Positions 1-8,604 of a DNA stretch of 64,000 bases are shown here, piece after piece. Source of the DNA: CAZYBO01 sp964645205. Lineage in GTDB: Bacteria; Pseudomonadota; Alphaproteobacteria; Rickettsiales; SXRF01. The stretch spans positions 70,913 through 134,912 of the forward strand of contig CAZYBO010000006.1 of the NCBI GenBank assembly GCA_964645205.1, written 5' to 3'. Position numbers and translations under genes: made by a program. Below the pieces are notes generated by a model. That model saw only the letters and a program-made list of their open reading frames with translations, was not told where the DNA came from and did no database searches. Within the stretch, counting starts at the first letter, position 1, and each line of letters opens with the position of its first letter.

Positions 1-25
1 GTTCAAACCGCTAGGAAATGCAGCG

Positions 26-556
26 ATGGAAGAAGAACATGTCATGAGCCGCAGTGAACTGCGCGAAACAGTCCAGAGGACTGCCCGACTCCGCGACATG
101 CGCGGGCTGCAATTGCAAGCGCGCGAAGCGCATGAGCACACGCTGGCGAAACTTGTGCGGCTCACAAAAGCCGAAGCGCTCATGCAGGAACTACTGCAGT
201 CCGATATCCATATGGGCACAAACGGCGTCCTCTACGAACACATGCCGCATTTCCGCGATCATGATGGCCAGAAGCACATGCGCCACGCCGGATTGAAATG
301 GTGCGCTGAAGGCGAAGCCATCGACCCCGGCCAGCCGGAATTTTTTGAAAAACTCGTCAAAGCCGTCACCGAAAAACGCCTGGTCAAACGCCGCGCGGAA
401 ACTGAGCATAAAACCGGCACCGGTACCGGCCGCACGCTCGATGACATCATCCGCAAAGGCCTCGCCAAAGAAATCGAGAAAGAATTGTGGAACGGCGTCC
501 CAACTGGGGAAAACAGCATCGCCCCTATGGGCGGCAACCACGATAATTACCGGTAA
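26..556 (+). CDS. Hypothetical protein, 176 aa
   Basis: I do not recognise this protein. It is hydrophilic and rich in charged residues, with no signal peptide or membrane segment. The first 60 residues look like an amphipathic helix that may form a coiled coil. A short Thr/Gly stretch near residue 130 separates this from a basic C-terminal helix. The start at 26 has an AGGA about ten bases upstream; a second in-frame ATG at 44 is equally possible. It converges on sixA with a gap of only six bases. Base composition matches the neighbours, so it is probably a native gene. Function unknown. Confidence 0.6.
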   Translation: MEEEHVMSRSELRETVQRTARLRDMRGLQLQAREAHEHTLAKLVRLTKAEALMQELLQSDIHMGTNGVLYEHMPHFRDHDGQKHMRHAGLKWCAEGEAIDPGQPEFFEKLVKAVTEKRLVKRRAETEHKTGTGTGRTLDDIIRKGLAKEIEKELWNGVPTGENSIAPMGGNHDNYR

Positions 557-562
557 ATAAAC

Positions 563-1078
563 CTAAGCTCCCGTCAGCGCAGCCGGCACCACGAAATCCT
601 GTAGCACGCCCGCCCGCGCCGTCACCTGCTTCCATGACGGCACTTCAAACGTGAATGTCGCCAGCGTGCAGGTGGGGAACGATACCGCCATCTGTGCCAT
701 CGCATCGCGTTCGCCGCTGCCTGCGAGCATCAGGCATAGTGAATGCATCCCCGGATTATGGCCGATCAGCATGGCGGATTGCGCATCGTCGGGCAGGTCG
801 CGGATCAGTGCAAGAAGCTGTTTCGCAGAAGCGAGGTAGATGGCCTGCGTGTACTGGATACTAGCAGGCGCAAGCGGCAATGCTTCGCAGGTCTGGCGGG
901 TGCGCGTCGAGGTGGAGCACAGCACATGCGAGGGGTGGAATTGCGCTTGTTTCAGGTAGGCTGCGATCATTCCGGCTTCGTGGATTCCATGCGCGGAAAG
1001 CGGCCGTTCATGGTCGCCCTGCCCGGAAACTGCGGGTTTTGCTTCGGCATGCCTTAGGATTGTAAGGGTTTTTTGCAT
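563..1078 (-). CDS. sixA: Phosphohistidine phosphatase, SixA-type histidine phosphatase
   Basis: Histidine-phosphatase superfamily protein of 171 aa. The N-terminus carries the catalytic RHA form of the RHG motif (LTILRHAEA) directly after the start. A second conserved histidine lies in MLIGHNPGMHSL, and the arginine in STRTRQT fits the phosphate pocket. SixA-type enzymes remove phosphate from phosphohistidine in phosphotransfer proteins; the natural target here is unknown. I chose the ATG at 1078 because the family normally begins right at the RHG strand; the frame stays open upstream to 1282 but would run into ppk. It is divergent from ppk, with 52 bases between the starts. A sixA-ppk-ppx grouping is plausible for polyphosphate and phosphate signalling. 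Confidence 0.85.
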   Translation of the reverse strand: MQKTLTILRHAEAKPAVSGQGDHERPLSAHGIHEAGMIAAYLKQAQFHPSHVLCSTSTRTRQTCEALPLAPASIQYTQAIYLASAKQLLALIRDLPDDAQSAMLIGHNPGMHSLCLMLAGSGERDAMAQMAVSFPTCTLATFTFEVPSWKQVTARAGVLQDFVVPAALTGA

Positions 1079-1130
1079 AGCTGATTTTTTTAACATAGAA
1101 TAAATCTTTGCCAAGCTATAATAATGGGTT

Positions 1131-3269
1131 ATGTCCGCTAAGCACCCTGAACCCATCTCCGCCAGTTCCAAGCAGCGCTTCATCAACCGCGAATCGTCGT
1201 GGCTGGCGTTTAACCAGCGCGTGCTGGAAGAAGCGCAGAATACCGGCAACCCGCTGATGGAGCGCCTGAACTTCCTCGGCATCTCCGCGTCGAATCTCGA
1301 TGAATTTACGATGGTGCGCGTGGCGGGCTTAAAAGATTACGTGCGGCAAGGCATCACCAAGCGCAGCCCCGACGGACTCACCCCTGCGGAAGAAATCGAA
1401 CTGATCGACGCGCGCATCGCCAAGATGGTGCAGCAGCAGCATGAATGCTGGCTATCGCTGAAGCATGAGCTGAAAAAGCACGATGTCCTCGTTATCAAAC
1501 CCGGCGAGATGAACGACAAGGATCACGCGTGGCTGGAGGAATATTTCATTGAGAATATTTTCCCGGTGCTCACGCCGATTGCTGTCGACCCCGCGCACCC
1601 CTTCCCGTTCCTGCCGAACCTCAGCCTCGCGCATGCGTTCCAGCTCGGCGTAGGCGATACGGCAAAGGAACAGATCGCCATCGTGCCGCTGCCCGCATTG
1701 CTGCCGCGTTTCATCCGCCTGCCCGGTAAAAAACTGCGCTTCGTGATGTTAGAGGACGCCATCGAACTTTATCTCACCACCCTTATGCCGGGTTTCCGCA
1801 AAATCAACTCCGCCCTGCTGCGCATCATCCGCGACAGCGAACTCGACGTGGAGGAGGAAGGCGAGGATTTCGTGCGCAATTTCGAGCGCGCGGTGAAACA
1901 GCGCAGGCGCGGCCGCGTGATCCAGATCAAGTTCGTGGCGCCGTCGCCGAAGCATTTGCTGCAATTCGTCGCCGAGCAGATGCAGGTGGATCTATCGGAC
2001 GTGATCGAGGTGGACGGCATGGTGGGGCTATCCTCGCTGAAAGAACTCTACGCCTTTGCCCCGCCCGATCTGAAATACCCGCCGTTCAAGGCGCGGTTCC
2101 CCGAGCGCATCGACGATTTCGGCGGAGACTGCTTCGCGGCGATCGCGGCTAAGGACATCGTCATCCATCACCCGTTCGAGACGTTCGACGTGGTGGTGCA
2201 GTTTCTGCGTCAGGCCGCAGCCGACCCCAACGTAGTGTCTATCAAACAGATGCTCTACCGCACCAGCGACGACTCGCCCATCGCCAAGGCGCTGATCGCC
2301 GCAGCGGAGGCGGGCAAATCCGTGACCGCGCTGGTGGAGTTGAAAGCGCGCTTCGACGAAGAGGCCAATTTGAAATGGGCGCGCGATCTGGAACGTGCGG
2401 GCGTGCAGGTGGTCTACGGGTTCGTGTCGCTGAAAACCCACGCCAAAGTTACGCTGGTCACCCGGCGCGAGAACACGACGCTGGTATCCTACGTGCATTT
2501 CGGCACCGGCAACTACCACCCGAAAACCGCGCGCGCCTACACCGATTTGTCGTTCTTCACCTGCGACCACGACATCTGCCGCGACGCCGCCTATTTATTC
2601 AATTTCGTCACCGGCTACGCGCCACCCCGGGAATTCAAAAAACTTATCACCGCGCCCCGCGATTTGCGCAAGCAGTTGCTGCGGCTGATCGACCACGAGA
2701 TCGCACATGTGAAAAAAGGCAACCCCGGCACCATCTGGGCGAAAATGAACGCGCTGGTGGACAGCGAGATCATCGACGCGCTCTACAAGGCGTCGCAGGC
2801 GGGTGTGCATATAGAGCTAGTGGTGCGCGGCATCTGTTGCCTGCGAGCAGGCGTAGCGGGATTATCGGACAATATCCGTGTGAAATCCATCGTCGGGCGG
2901 TTTCTGGAGCATGCGCGCATCTACTGCTTCGGCAACGGACATGCGCTGCCCTCTGCGCACGCGAAAGTCTATATCGGCTCTGCTGACTGGATGCCGCGCA
3001 ATTTCGATTGGCGCGTGGAGGTCATGGTGCCGATAGAAAACCCCACCGTGCACGAGCAGATTTTAGGGCAGATCATGGTTGCTAATTTAAAAGACGAAAA
3101 GCAAAGCTGGGCGATGCAGCCAGACGGCGGCTACAAGCGGCTGGCCAATGTCGGCGAGGCGCTGTCGGCGCATGACTATTTCATGCAGAACCCAAGCCTG
3201 TCGGGTCGCGGCAAATCGCTGAACAACGCCAAGACGCAGCCGATTTTAAAATATAAGCCGACGAAGTAA
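1131..3269 (+). CDS. ppk: Polyphosphate kinase 1
   Basis: Polyphosphate kinase 1 reversibly transfers the terminal phosphate of ATP to growing inorganic polyphosphate. The 712 aa length is typical of Ppk1. The N-terminal domain starts with FINRESSWLAFNQRVLEEA, the head domain follows, and two phospholipase-D-like catalytic domains come last. The phosphorylated histidine is expected to be His456 in the HFGTGN motif, and a second conserved HAKVYIGSADWM block lies near residue 610. A TATAAT at 1117-1122 ends only eight bases before the ATG, and no clear ribosome binding site is present, so the transcript may be leaderless or nearly so. The ppx gene lies about 320 bases downstream on the same strand, with a small reversed gene between. 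Confidence 0.97.
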   Translation: MSAKHPEPISASSKQRFINRESSWLAFNQRVLEEAQNTGNPLMERLNFLGISASNLDEFTMVRVAGLKDYVRQGITKRSPDGLTPAEEIELIDARIAKMVQQQHECWLSLKHELKKHDVLVIKPGEMNDKDHAWLEEYFIENIFPVLTPIAVDPAHPFPFLPNLSLAHAFQLGVGDTAKEQIAIVPLPALLPRFIRLPGKKLRFVMLEDAIELYLTTLMPGFRKINSALLRIIRDSELDVEEEGEDFVRNFERAVKQRRRGRVIQIKFVAPSPKHLLQFVAEQMQVDLSDVIEVDGMVGLSSLKELYAFAPPDLKYPPFKARFPERIDDFGGDCFAAIAAKDIVIHHPFETFDVVVQFLRQAAADPNVVSIKQMLYRTSDDSPIAKALIAAAEAGKSVTALVELKARFDEEANLKWARDLERAGVQVVYGFVSLKTHAKVTLVTRRENTTLVSYVHFGTGNYHPKTARAYTDLSFFTCDHDICRDAAYLFNFVTGYAPPREFKKLITAPRDLRKQLLRLIDHEIAHVKKGNPGTIWAKMNALVDSEIIDALYKASQAGVHIELVVRGICCLRAGVAGLSDNIRVKSIVGRFLEHARIYCFGNGHALPSAHAKVYIGSADWMPRNFDWRVEVMVPIENPTVHEQILGQIMVANLKDEKQSWAMQPDGGYKRLANVGEALSAHDYFMQNPSLSGRGKSLNNAKTQPILKYKPTK

Positions 3270-3270
3270 G

Positions 3271-3449
3271 CTAGCGCGAACGCGGCTTGCCGTTGCTGTC
3301 GAGCCCCTTTAACTCATATCCGTTGAGGATCGCACGCTTGAGGAAACGCCCTTCCTCCGTGTCCGGATTTGCGGTGCGGCTGCTTCGGCGGCGGCGGGCT
3401 GCTGCGCAGGTTGTTCGTCGGTTTGTTTTGGTGCATTCGTGTCGGACAT
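3271..3449 (-). pseudogene. Small hypothetical protein gene interrupted by a -1 frameshift
   Basis: Two overlapping frames together read as one small protein. The first starts at an ATG at 3449, preceded by a good GAAAGGAAA ribosome site, and encodes an Ala/Gln/Pro-rich hydrophilic N-terminus beginning MSDTNAPKQT. Near 3365-3385 the plausible continuation moves one base back into the other frame, giving the charged C-terminus EEGRFLKRAILNGYELKGLD and ending in KPRSR at 3271. Neither frame alone gives a natural protein. The cause could be a sequencing error, a real frameshift mutation, or less likely programmed frameshifting. The stop lies one base past the end of ppk, so the two genes converge. 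Function unknown. Confidence 0.6.
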
Positions 3450-3592
3450 CGGCTTTCCTTTCATAGGCTTGGCAGGCCAGATTAGCACAGCGGAATAAAT
3501 AGTAAACAACCGCGAACCATTCGCAAATCACTGATTTATATAGTTATTTATTGTCACTTGCACGCGGCGGGCGCATACGGTAAGCAATCGCC

Positions 3593-5077
3593 ATGGCGAA
3601 GCTCACCCCCTCCTCCCACTCCTTCCTCGATGGCCGCATCGCCATCATCGACATCGGCTCCAACTCCATCCGCCTCGTAGTGTACGACCAACTCAAACGC
3701 GCGCCGGTTTCCATCTATAATGAAAAAGTGATGTGCGCGCTGGGCAAAGGCCTCGCGGCATCCGGCGTGCTCAACCCCGCCGGCGTAGAAATGGCGAAGG
3801 ATACGCTGCGACGCTTTATAGGCATGGGGCGCAACATGGGCATCAGCGAGTTGCACGTCATGGCCACTGCCGCCATACGCGACGCGCAAGACGGCGACGC
3901 CTTCGCACGCTACCTCGAAGAAACCTACGATATAGAAGTGGACATCATCTCCGGCGAGATGGAAGCGCGGCTCGGCGCCTACGGCGTCTGCTCCGGCATA
4001 CACAACCCGCGCGGCATCACCGGCGATCTGGGCGGCGGCAGCCTCGAGCTGGTGTGGGTCGATAACGGCGCGATCACCAGCCACACCAGCGTGCTGCTCG
4101 GATCGCTGCGCATGATCGACGAAACCAAGGGCGACCTTCCCAAGCTGCGCAAGCTCATCGACAAGCGCTTCGCGGATGTCAACTGGCTCGACGATAAGCC
4201 ATGCGAGCATTTCTACGCTATCGGCGGCAGCTTCCGCGCGCTGGCGAAAATGCACCTGACCGCTACCGGCTATCCGCTGCGCATCCTGCATGAATATACG
4301 GTGGAAACCAAAAATTTCCTCGCCTTCGTGCACGACATCACCACCATGCCGCCCGAAAAGCTGGAAAAGTTCCCCGGTGTGGCAGCCAAGCGCGTTCCCG
4401 CCCTGCACGGCGCGGCGATGGTGCTGGAAAAAATCCTTGCCACCGCGAAGCCGGCGCAGATCGTGTTCAGCGCAAGCGGCATCCGCGAAGGCTATCTCTT
4501 TGAGAAGCTCTCCTCAGCCACGCGCAATCAAGACGGGTTGCTTGCCTCCTGCACCGAATTCGCCACCAAGAGCGGACGCACCACCACCTACGCCAACGAG
4601 CTGTTCGCATGGATCGCGCCGCTGATGGACGAGGAAACGCCGGAGCAGAAACGGCTGCGCTCCGCCTTCTGCCTCCTGTCGGACATCGCGTTGCACATCC
4701 ATCCTGAATACCGTGCGGAATGGGCGTTCCAGCGCATCCTGTTTTCCGCGCTTACCAGCCTTACGCACCGTCAGCGCGTGGCGCTCGCACTCGCGCTCTA
4801 CCACCGCTACCAGTTCAAGCTGAAAGTGGAATGGCCTGCGCTTACCCTGCTTACGGATGCCGACCGCAAATGGGCGAAATGTTTAGGCACCGCTGCAAAC
4901 TTAGCCTACCACTTATCGGGCAGCATCGCGGGCAACCTGCCGCAATCGTCACTCCTGCTCAAAGGCGCTCACGTGCAATTGCAACTGTCGAATGCGATGA
5001 AAGACGTGGCGGGCGACGCGGTGGATAAGCGGATAAGCGGACTTGACGAAGCGTACAGGGCGTATTGCAAGAGGTAA
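3593..5077 (+). CDS. ppx: Exopolyphosphatase, Ppx/GppA family
   Basis: Ppx/GppA phosphatase of 494 aa, a size typical of Ppx. It releases phosphate from the ends of polyphosphate chains; some family members act on pppGpp instead. The sugar-kinase-like ATPase fold is marked by the phosphate-1 loop IDIGSNSIRLVVYD (about residues 19-32) and the GDLGGGSLELVW loop near residue 143. The remaining two-thirds contains the helical C-terminal region. Together with ppk it forms a polyphosphate synthesis and breakdown pair. The start ATG at 3593 leaves about 18 residues before the first core strand, which is slightly long. A palindromic repeat follows the stop. Confidence 0.93.
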   Translation: MAKLTPSSHSFLDGRIAIIDIGSNSIRLVVYDQLKRAPVSIYNEKVMCALGKGLAASGVLNPAGVEMAKDTLRRFIGMGRNMGISELHVMATAAIRDAQDGDAFARYLEETYDIEVDIISGEMEARLGAYGVCSGIHNPRGITGDLGGGSLELVWVDNGAITSHTSVLLGSLRMIDETKGDLPKLRKLIDKRFADVNWLDDKPCEHFYAIGGSFRALAKMHLTATGYPLRILHEYTVETKNFLAFVHDITTMPPEKLEKFPGVAAKRVPALHGAAMVLEKILATAKPAQIVFSASGIREGYLFEKLSSATRNQDGLLASCTEFATKSGRTTTYANELFAWIAPLMDEETPEQKRLRSAFCLLSDIALHIHPEYRAEWAFQRILFSALTSLTHRQRVALALALYHRYQFKLKVEWPALTLLTDADRKWAKCLGTAANLAYHLSGSIAGNLPQSSLLLKGAHVQLQLSNAMKDVAGDAVDKRISGLDEAYRAYCKR

Positions 5078-5086
5078 TATTTACTA

Positions 5087-5185
5087 GTCATCACGAGGAG
5101 GCGCAGCCGACGCGGTGATCCAGTCCAAACGCACACACAGAATCAACTGATAGCGCTGGATTGCTTCGCTTACGCTCGCAATGAC
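5087..5185. repeat. Dispersed intergenic inverted repeat, copy 1
   Basis: The gap between ppx and hldD is nearly filled by two related arms pointing toward each other: GTCATCACGAGGAGGCG at 5087-5103 running to 5123, and the complement of GTCATTGCGAGCGTAAGCG at 5156-5185. Each arm ends inward in ATCCAG. The arms are alike but not identical, so the RNA would fold as an imperfect long hairpin. The layout (GTCAT ends, intergenic, between converging genes) matches four other copies in the first 13 kb. Confidence 0.6.
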
Positions 5186-5200
5186 GATTCTCACCACCCG

Positions 5201-6193
5201 CTACAAATACGGATCGTCCTTCACCAGATAATTCAGCACGTAATCACGAACCCCCGCTTCAAGCGGCGTGAATTCCTGCGTGTAGCCCGCAGCGCGCAAA
5301 CGCTGCATGCCCGCTTCGGTAAAATACTGATACTTCTTCAGCAGATCGTCCGGCATGTCGATATAGTGAATGTTCGGCTTGCGGCCGAGCGCGGTAAAAA
5401 TCGCATTCGCCATGTCGTTAAACGTGCTGGCCTTGCCGGTGCCTAAATTGAACAGGCCGGAGACATCCGGGTGATCGAGCAGCCACAGCATCACATGCAC
5501 GCAATCCTTCACATACATCACGTCGCGCTTCTGCTCGCCGTCCTTGTATTGCGGATTATAGGAACGGAACAGGCGCATGATGCCGCCTTGGATCGCGTGC
5601 GGCGCAATCTTGGAGATCACGCTCTTCTGGTCTTCTTTATGGTATTCGTTGGGGCCGTAGGCGTTGAAGAATTTAAGCCCCACCCATTGCGGCAGCGCGA
5701 TTTCCTTGCGCGCATGCGCGCCCGCCACATGCATATCGAATAGGTGCTTGCTCCAGCCATAGCAATTCAGCGGTTTGATCTTCGACATGTAGGCCATGTC
5801 GATATTATCGTCGAAGCCCTGGCTGCCGTCGCCATAGGTCGCAGCCGAGGATGCGTAAATCAAACGCACGCCGCGCGCGTTGCACCAGCGCCATAGTTTC
5901 AGTGACAACCCGAAATTATGTTTGAGCATGATGTCGATATTTTTTTCCACCGTCGAGGAAACGCCGCCCATGTGGTAGACCATGTCGATCTGCTGGCGGT
6001 TGACTTCGAGCCACTCGAACATCTGCTCGGGTGTAATGATTTCAAAAACGGGATGCTTGCTCAAATTGCGCCATTTATCGCCGACGCCGAAAATATCGCA
6101 CACTACTATATGGTGCGTGCCGCGCGCGACCAGCGCCGCCACGAGATTCGACCCGATAAACCCGCCGCCACCCGTTACCAGAATAGTTTTCAT
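5201..6193 (-). CDS. hldD: ADP-L-glycero-D-manno-heptose-6-epimerase
   Basis: Extended short-chain dehydrogenase of 330 aa that converts ADP-D-glycero-D-manno-heptose to the L-glycero form, the heptose donor for the LPS inner core. The N-terminal NADP-binding loop is VTGGGGFIGSNLV. The catalytic Tyr-x-x-x-Lys is seen in NCYGWSKHLFD, with the preceding serine in YASSAATYGDG. The KFFNAYGPNEYHK block is typical of HldD. I chose the ATG at 6193; a TTG start four codons upstream is possible but less likely. No other heptose pathway genes are in the window. The promoter region is shared with the divergent ubiK gene. Confidence 0.93.
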   Translation of the reverse strand: MKTILVTGGGGFIGSNLVAALVARGTHHIVVCDIFGVGDKWRNLSKHPVFEIITPEQMFEWLEVNRQQIDMVYHMGGVSSTVEKNIDIMLKHNFGLSLKLWRWCNARGVRLIYASSAATYGDGSQGFDDNIDMAYMSKIKPLNCYGWSKHLFDMHVAGAHARKEIALPQWVGLKFFNAYGPNEYHKEDQKSVISKIAPHAIQGGIMRLFRSYNPQYKDGEQKRDVMYVKDCVHVMLWLLDHPDVSGLFNLGTGKASTFNDMANAIFTALGRKPNIHYIDMPDDLLKKYQYFTEAGMQRLRAAGYTQEFTPLEAGVRDYVLNYLVKDDPYL

Positions 6194-6276
6194 GTTGTTT
6201 ATCAATATTTTAATAAAATTTGCACTCAGGGATTAGTATACTATACTGCCATTAAGAAAACGTAAAATCGGAGCCT

Positions 6277-6549
6277 GTGGACAACCCTATGCAAAAAGAT
6301 AGTAAGTTTTTGGATGATATTGCTAAAATTGCCAGCGGCACCGCCGGTGGAATCCTTGAAATGAAGCGTGAAATGGACACCGCAATACACGCGCAGGTTG
6401 AAAAATGGCTGCAAAGTATGAATCTCGTCACCCGCGAGGAGTTTGACGCGGTACAGGCGATGCTGGCTAAAGCACGGGCGGAACAGGAACAATTAAAAGC
6501 CCGCCTTCAGGCGCTGGAAACGTTAATTTCCGGGCAAAGCAAGGGCTAA
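6277..6549 (+). CDS. ubiK: UbiK/BMFP-domain protein (ubiquinone biosynthesis accessory factor-like)
   Basis: Small coiled-coil protein of 90 aa in the BMFP (YqiC/UbiK) family. The C-terminal half, from LVTREEFDAVQAMLAKARAE on, is the family signature followed by a leucine-rich coiled coil. Known UbiK proteins are trimeric accessory factors for the Ubi complex in aerobic ubiquinone synthesis, and BMFP has membrane-fusing activity in vitro. The start may be the GTG at 6277 (close to a GGAG) or the ATG at 6289. It is followed by ybjN and proC, an order I associate with alphaproteobacteria. Assignment to the family is firm; the function is inferred. Confidence 0.8.
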   Translation: MDNPMQKDSKFLDDIAKIASGTAGGILEMKREMDTAIHAQVEKWLQSMNLVTREEFDAVQAMLAKARAEQEQLKARLQALETLISGQSKG

Positions 6550-6714
6550 TAAACCCCTCCCCCAATTCGTCATTACAACATATTGAATTTGATTAATAAA
6601 ATTAATTTTATTAATCATTTCTAAAGTAATAGCTTTTTGTCCCGTGGCATGTAAATATGGAGGGGTAGTTTCCACTTCTCATCCAACACAGCCAACGATT
6701 TCAGAGGAATGACG

Positions 6715-7215
6715 ATGACTTCGATGATGACAAAAACCGATGCGGTATATAACCCACTCGATATTGCAGAGCTGGTGATCATGGATCGCGACTGGGTGTT
6801 CGATCGTCCAGGCGAAGGTGAGTTGATCGCGGAAGTAGCAGGCACGTGGTGCCGCTATCGCATCTGGTTCAACTGGCAGGAAGATTCAGGCGGGCTTACC
6901 ATGTCGTGCTCGCTGGAAACAAAATTCCCCAAGCAAATGACCACGAAGGTTCACTCGCTGCTCGCGCTGGTGAATGAGAAAATGTGGCTCGGCCATTTCG
7001 ACATTACGTCGGAAGATATGTCGATCACCTTCCGCCACTCGCTGCTCGTGCGCGATCAGGTGGGCACGTCGGCGGAGCACCTGCAGGATTTGCTCGACAT
7101 CGCGATCGAAGAATGCGAACGCTTCTACCCTGCATTCCAGGCGATGATCTGGGGTGGAAAGACGCCTGCCGAAGCGCTGGAGCTTTCACTGTTTGAAACC
7201 GTAGGGGAAGCGTAA
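6715..7215 (+). CDS. YbjN domain-containing protein
   Basis: Soluble protein of about 166 aa with the YbjN (sensory transduction regulator-like) fold. Recognisable parts are the opening MDRDWVFDRPGEGELIAEVAGTW strand-loop region, the central MTTKVHSLLALVNEKMWLGHFDI helix and strand, and a C-terminal acidic helix ECERFYPAFQAMIWGGKTP that is typical of the alphaproteobacterial branch. The family is related to type III secretion chaperone folds, but its role in alphaproteobacteria is not established. AGAGGA at 6703-6708 is six bases before the ATG at 6715, which I prefer to the ATG at 6709. Probably cotranscribed with ubiK and proC. Confidence 0.82.
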   Translation: MTSMMTKTDAVYNPLDIAELVIMDRDWVFDRPGEGELIAEVAGTWCRYRIWFNWQEDSGGLTMSCSLETKFPKQMTTKVHSLLALVNEKMWLGHFDITSEDMSITFRHSLLVRDQVGTSAEHLQDLLDIAIEECERFYPAFQAMIWGGKTPAEALELSLFETVGEA

Positions 7216-7222
7216 GCACTCC

Positions 7223-7277
7223 TGTCATTCCAAGCGAAGCGAAGAATCTTATATGCTTCGCCGCGTTCAGGATGACA
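7223..7277. repeat. Dispersed intergenic inverted repeat, copy 2
   Basis: Left arm TGTCATTCCAAGCGAAGCGA from 7223 and right arm ending GTTCAGGATGACA at 7277 face each other between ybjN and proC. The outer ends (TGTCAT...ATGACA) and the inner GCGAAG blocks agree with the other copies; the arms themselves are imperfectly complementary. It lies within the presumed ubiK-ybjN-proC transcript, so it would be transcribed as a hairpin. Confidence 0.6.
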
Positions 7278-7323
7278 AAAGCGGATTGTTTCGCTACGCT
7301 GCGAAGAACATACGGCAGAAACC

Positions 7324-8100
7324 ATGCACACCACCCTTCTCATCGGCCACGGTAAAATGGGCGGCGCGCTTTTGTCGCGCTGGCGGCAATCGCTTGGCGG
7401 CGATTTTGCGGTCATTGACCCGCAGGATCACGCACCCGGCATCCATCCCGACCTTGCATCGCTGCCTGAAACCGTTCATCCCGACGTGATCGTGTTTGCT
7501 GTCAAGCCACAAGAGCTTGCATCGATTCTCCCTGCTTACAAGGCACGTTTCGGAAGCTCACCTCTATATCTTTCCATCGCCGCAGGAAAATCGCTCGCGT
7601 TCTTTGCACAAAATTTAGGCAACACCGCGCAGATCGTGCGCGCGATGCCCAACACGCCTGCGCTGGTCGGCAAAGGCATCACCGTGCTATGCGCATCCGA
7701 CACCGTATCGGCGGCAAACCGAGACAAGGCCGAATCGCTGATGCGCGAAGCGGGCGCGGTGCAGTGGCTGGACAATGAATCGCACATGGATGCCGTCACC
7801 GCGCTTTCCGGCAGCGGCCCCGCCTATACGTTTTTATTTCTGGACGGCCTGACCAAGGCAGGCGTGAGCGCCGGACTTTCGCCGGAAATGTCCCGCGCGC
7901 TTGCCCTGCAGACGGTCGCAGGAAGCTGCGCGCTCGCCGAGCACAGCGCCGACAGTTTCGCGCAGTTGCGCAGGAATGTTACCAGTCCCGGCGGCACCAC
8001 CGAGGCCGCGCTCGCCGTGCTGATGAAAGACGACCGGCTGGAAGCGCTGGTGGACGAAGCGGTACAGGCCGCCGCCAAACGCTCGCGCGAACTGGCATAG
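7324..8100 (+). CDS. proC: Pyrroline-5-carboxylate reductase
   Basis: NAD(P)H-dependent enzyme for the last step of proline synthesis, reducing 1-pyrroline-5-carboxylate to L-proline. At 258 aa it is slightly shorter than the usual 265-280. The N-terminal dinucleotide-binding loop is LLIGHGKMGGALLSRW, the MPNTPALVGKGITVL block follows near residue 100, and the C-terminal dimerisation domain contains ALSGSGPAYTFLFLDGL and LRRNVTSPGGTTEAAL. All key blocks are intact. A repeat element separates it from ybjN, and a small membrane protein gene begins 11 bases after its stop. Confidence 0.96.
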   Translation: MHTTLLIGHGKMGGALLSRWRQSLGGDFAVIDPQDHAPGIHPDLASLPETVHPDVIVFAVKPQELASILPAYKARFGSSPLYLSIAAGKSLAFFAQNLGNTAQIVRAMPNTPALVGKGITVLCASDTVSAANRDKAESLMREAGAVQWLDNESHMDAVTALSGSGPAYTFLFLDGLTKAGVSAGLSPEMSRALALQTVAGSCALAEHSADSFAQLRRNVTSPGGTTEAALAVLMKDDRLEALVDEAVQAAAKRSRELA

Positions 8101-8111
8101 AGGAGAACGGC

Positions 8112-8489
8112 ATGGGAAAGATCATAAAAAATATTGCAGTCGCGGCGACGACCATGTTCATCGTCGGCGCATTGCTGGCGCTGGCCGCGCCGGTATTGGC
8201 GGATATAGCGGGCGTCGCGGTAGGTGGCCACACGGTCGATCCGCTATGGACGGGATTGTTCTTCGGCGCGTTCGGCGGCATCCATGCGGCGGTGCAGCCC
8301 GCCATGGATAAAATGTTTCGCCGCAACCCGCCGCAGGTAAGCGAACGCGTGATCGTCGAAGAAAAAACCGTCACCCCGCAAATCGCGCAGGATGTGCAGC
8401 CGGAGCAGGCGGCGACGAAGGGCAGCTATTGCCATTACGTCGAGAAGGAACGCACGACGACCGCAAGCGAGCCGCAACGCACCTTTTAA
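8112..8489 (+). CDS. Hypothetical membrane protein, 125 aa
   Basis: I do not recognise a named family. The first 30 residues form a hydrophobic helix (AATTMFIVGALLALAAPVLA) that could be a signal peptide or membrane anchor. A second weakly hydrophobic Gly-rich segment (LWTGLFFGAFGGIHAAVQPA) follows at residues 45-65. The C-terminal half is hydrophilic. An AGGAGA ribosome site lies just before the ATG, and the gene begins 11 bases after proC, so the two are probably cotranscribed. It ends just before a strong inverted repeat at 8507-8580. Confidence 0.65.
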   Translation: MGKIIKNIAVAATTMFIVGALLALAAPVLADIAGVAVGGHTVDPLWTGLFFGAFGGIHAAVQPAMDKMFRRNPPQVSERVIVEEKTVTPQIAQDVQPEQAATKGSYCHYVEKERTTTASEPQRTF

Positions 8490-8506
8490 TGTAAGTATGT
8501 TTAGCT

Positions 8507-8580
8507 TGTCATTCCTGCGAAAGCAGGAATCTCTGGCTGGCGCGAGGCAAGGATAGATTCCTGCTTTCGCAGGAATGACA
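8507..8580. repeat. Dispersed intergenic inverted repeat, copy 3 (perfect 26-bp arms)
   Basis: Arms at 8507-8532 and 8555-8580 are perfect 26-bp reverse complements around a 22-base spacer. Each arm is itself a small hairpin (ATTCCTGC GAAA GCAGGAAT). This is the best preserved of the five TGTCAT-ended copies. It could act as a transcription terminator or mRNA-stabilising structure for the upstream proC transcript. The right arm contains an ATG (8575) in frame with the downstream LysR gene. Confidence 0.85.
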
Positions 8581-8604
8581 AAAATTGATAGTGGAAATAT
8601 CCTA

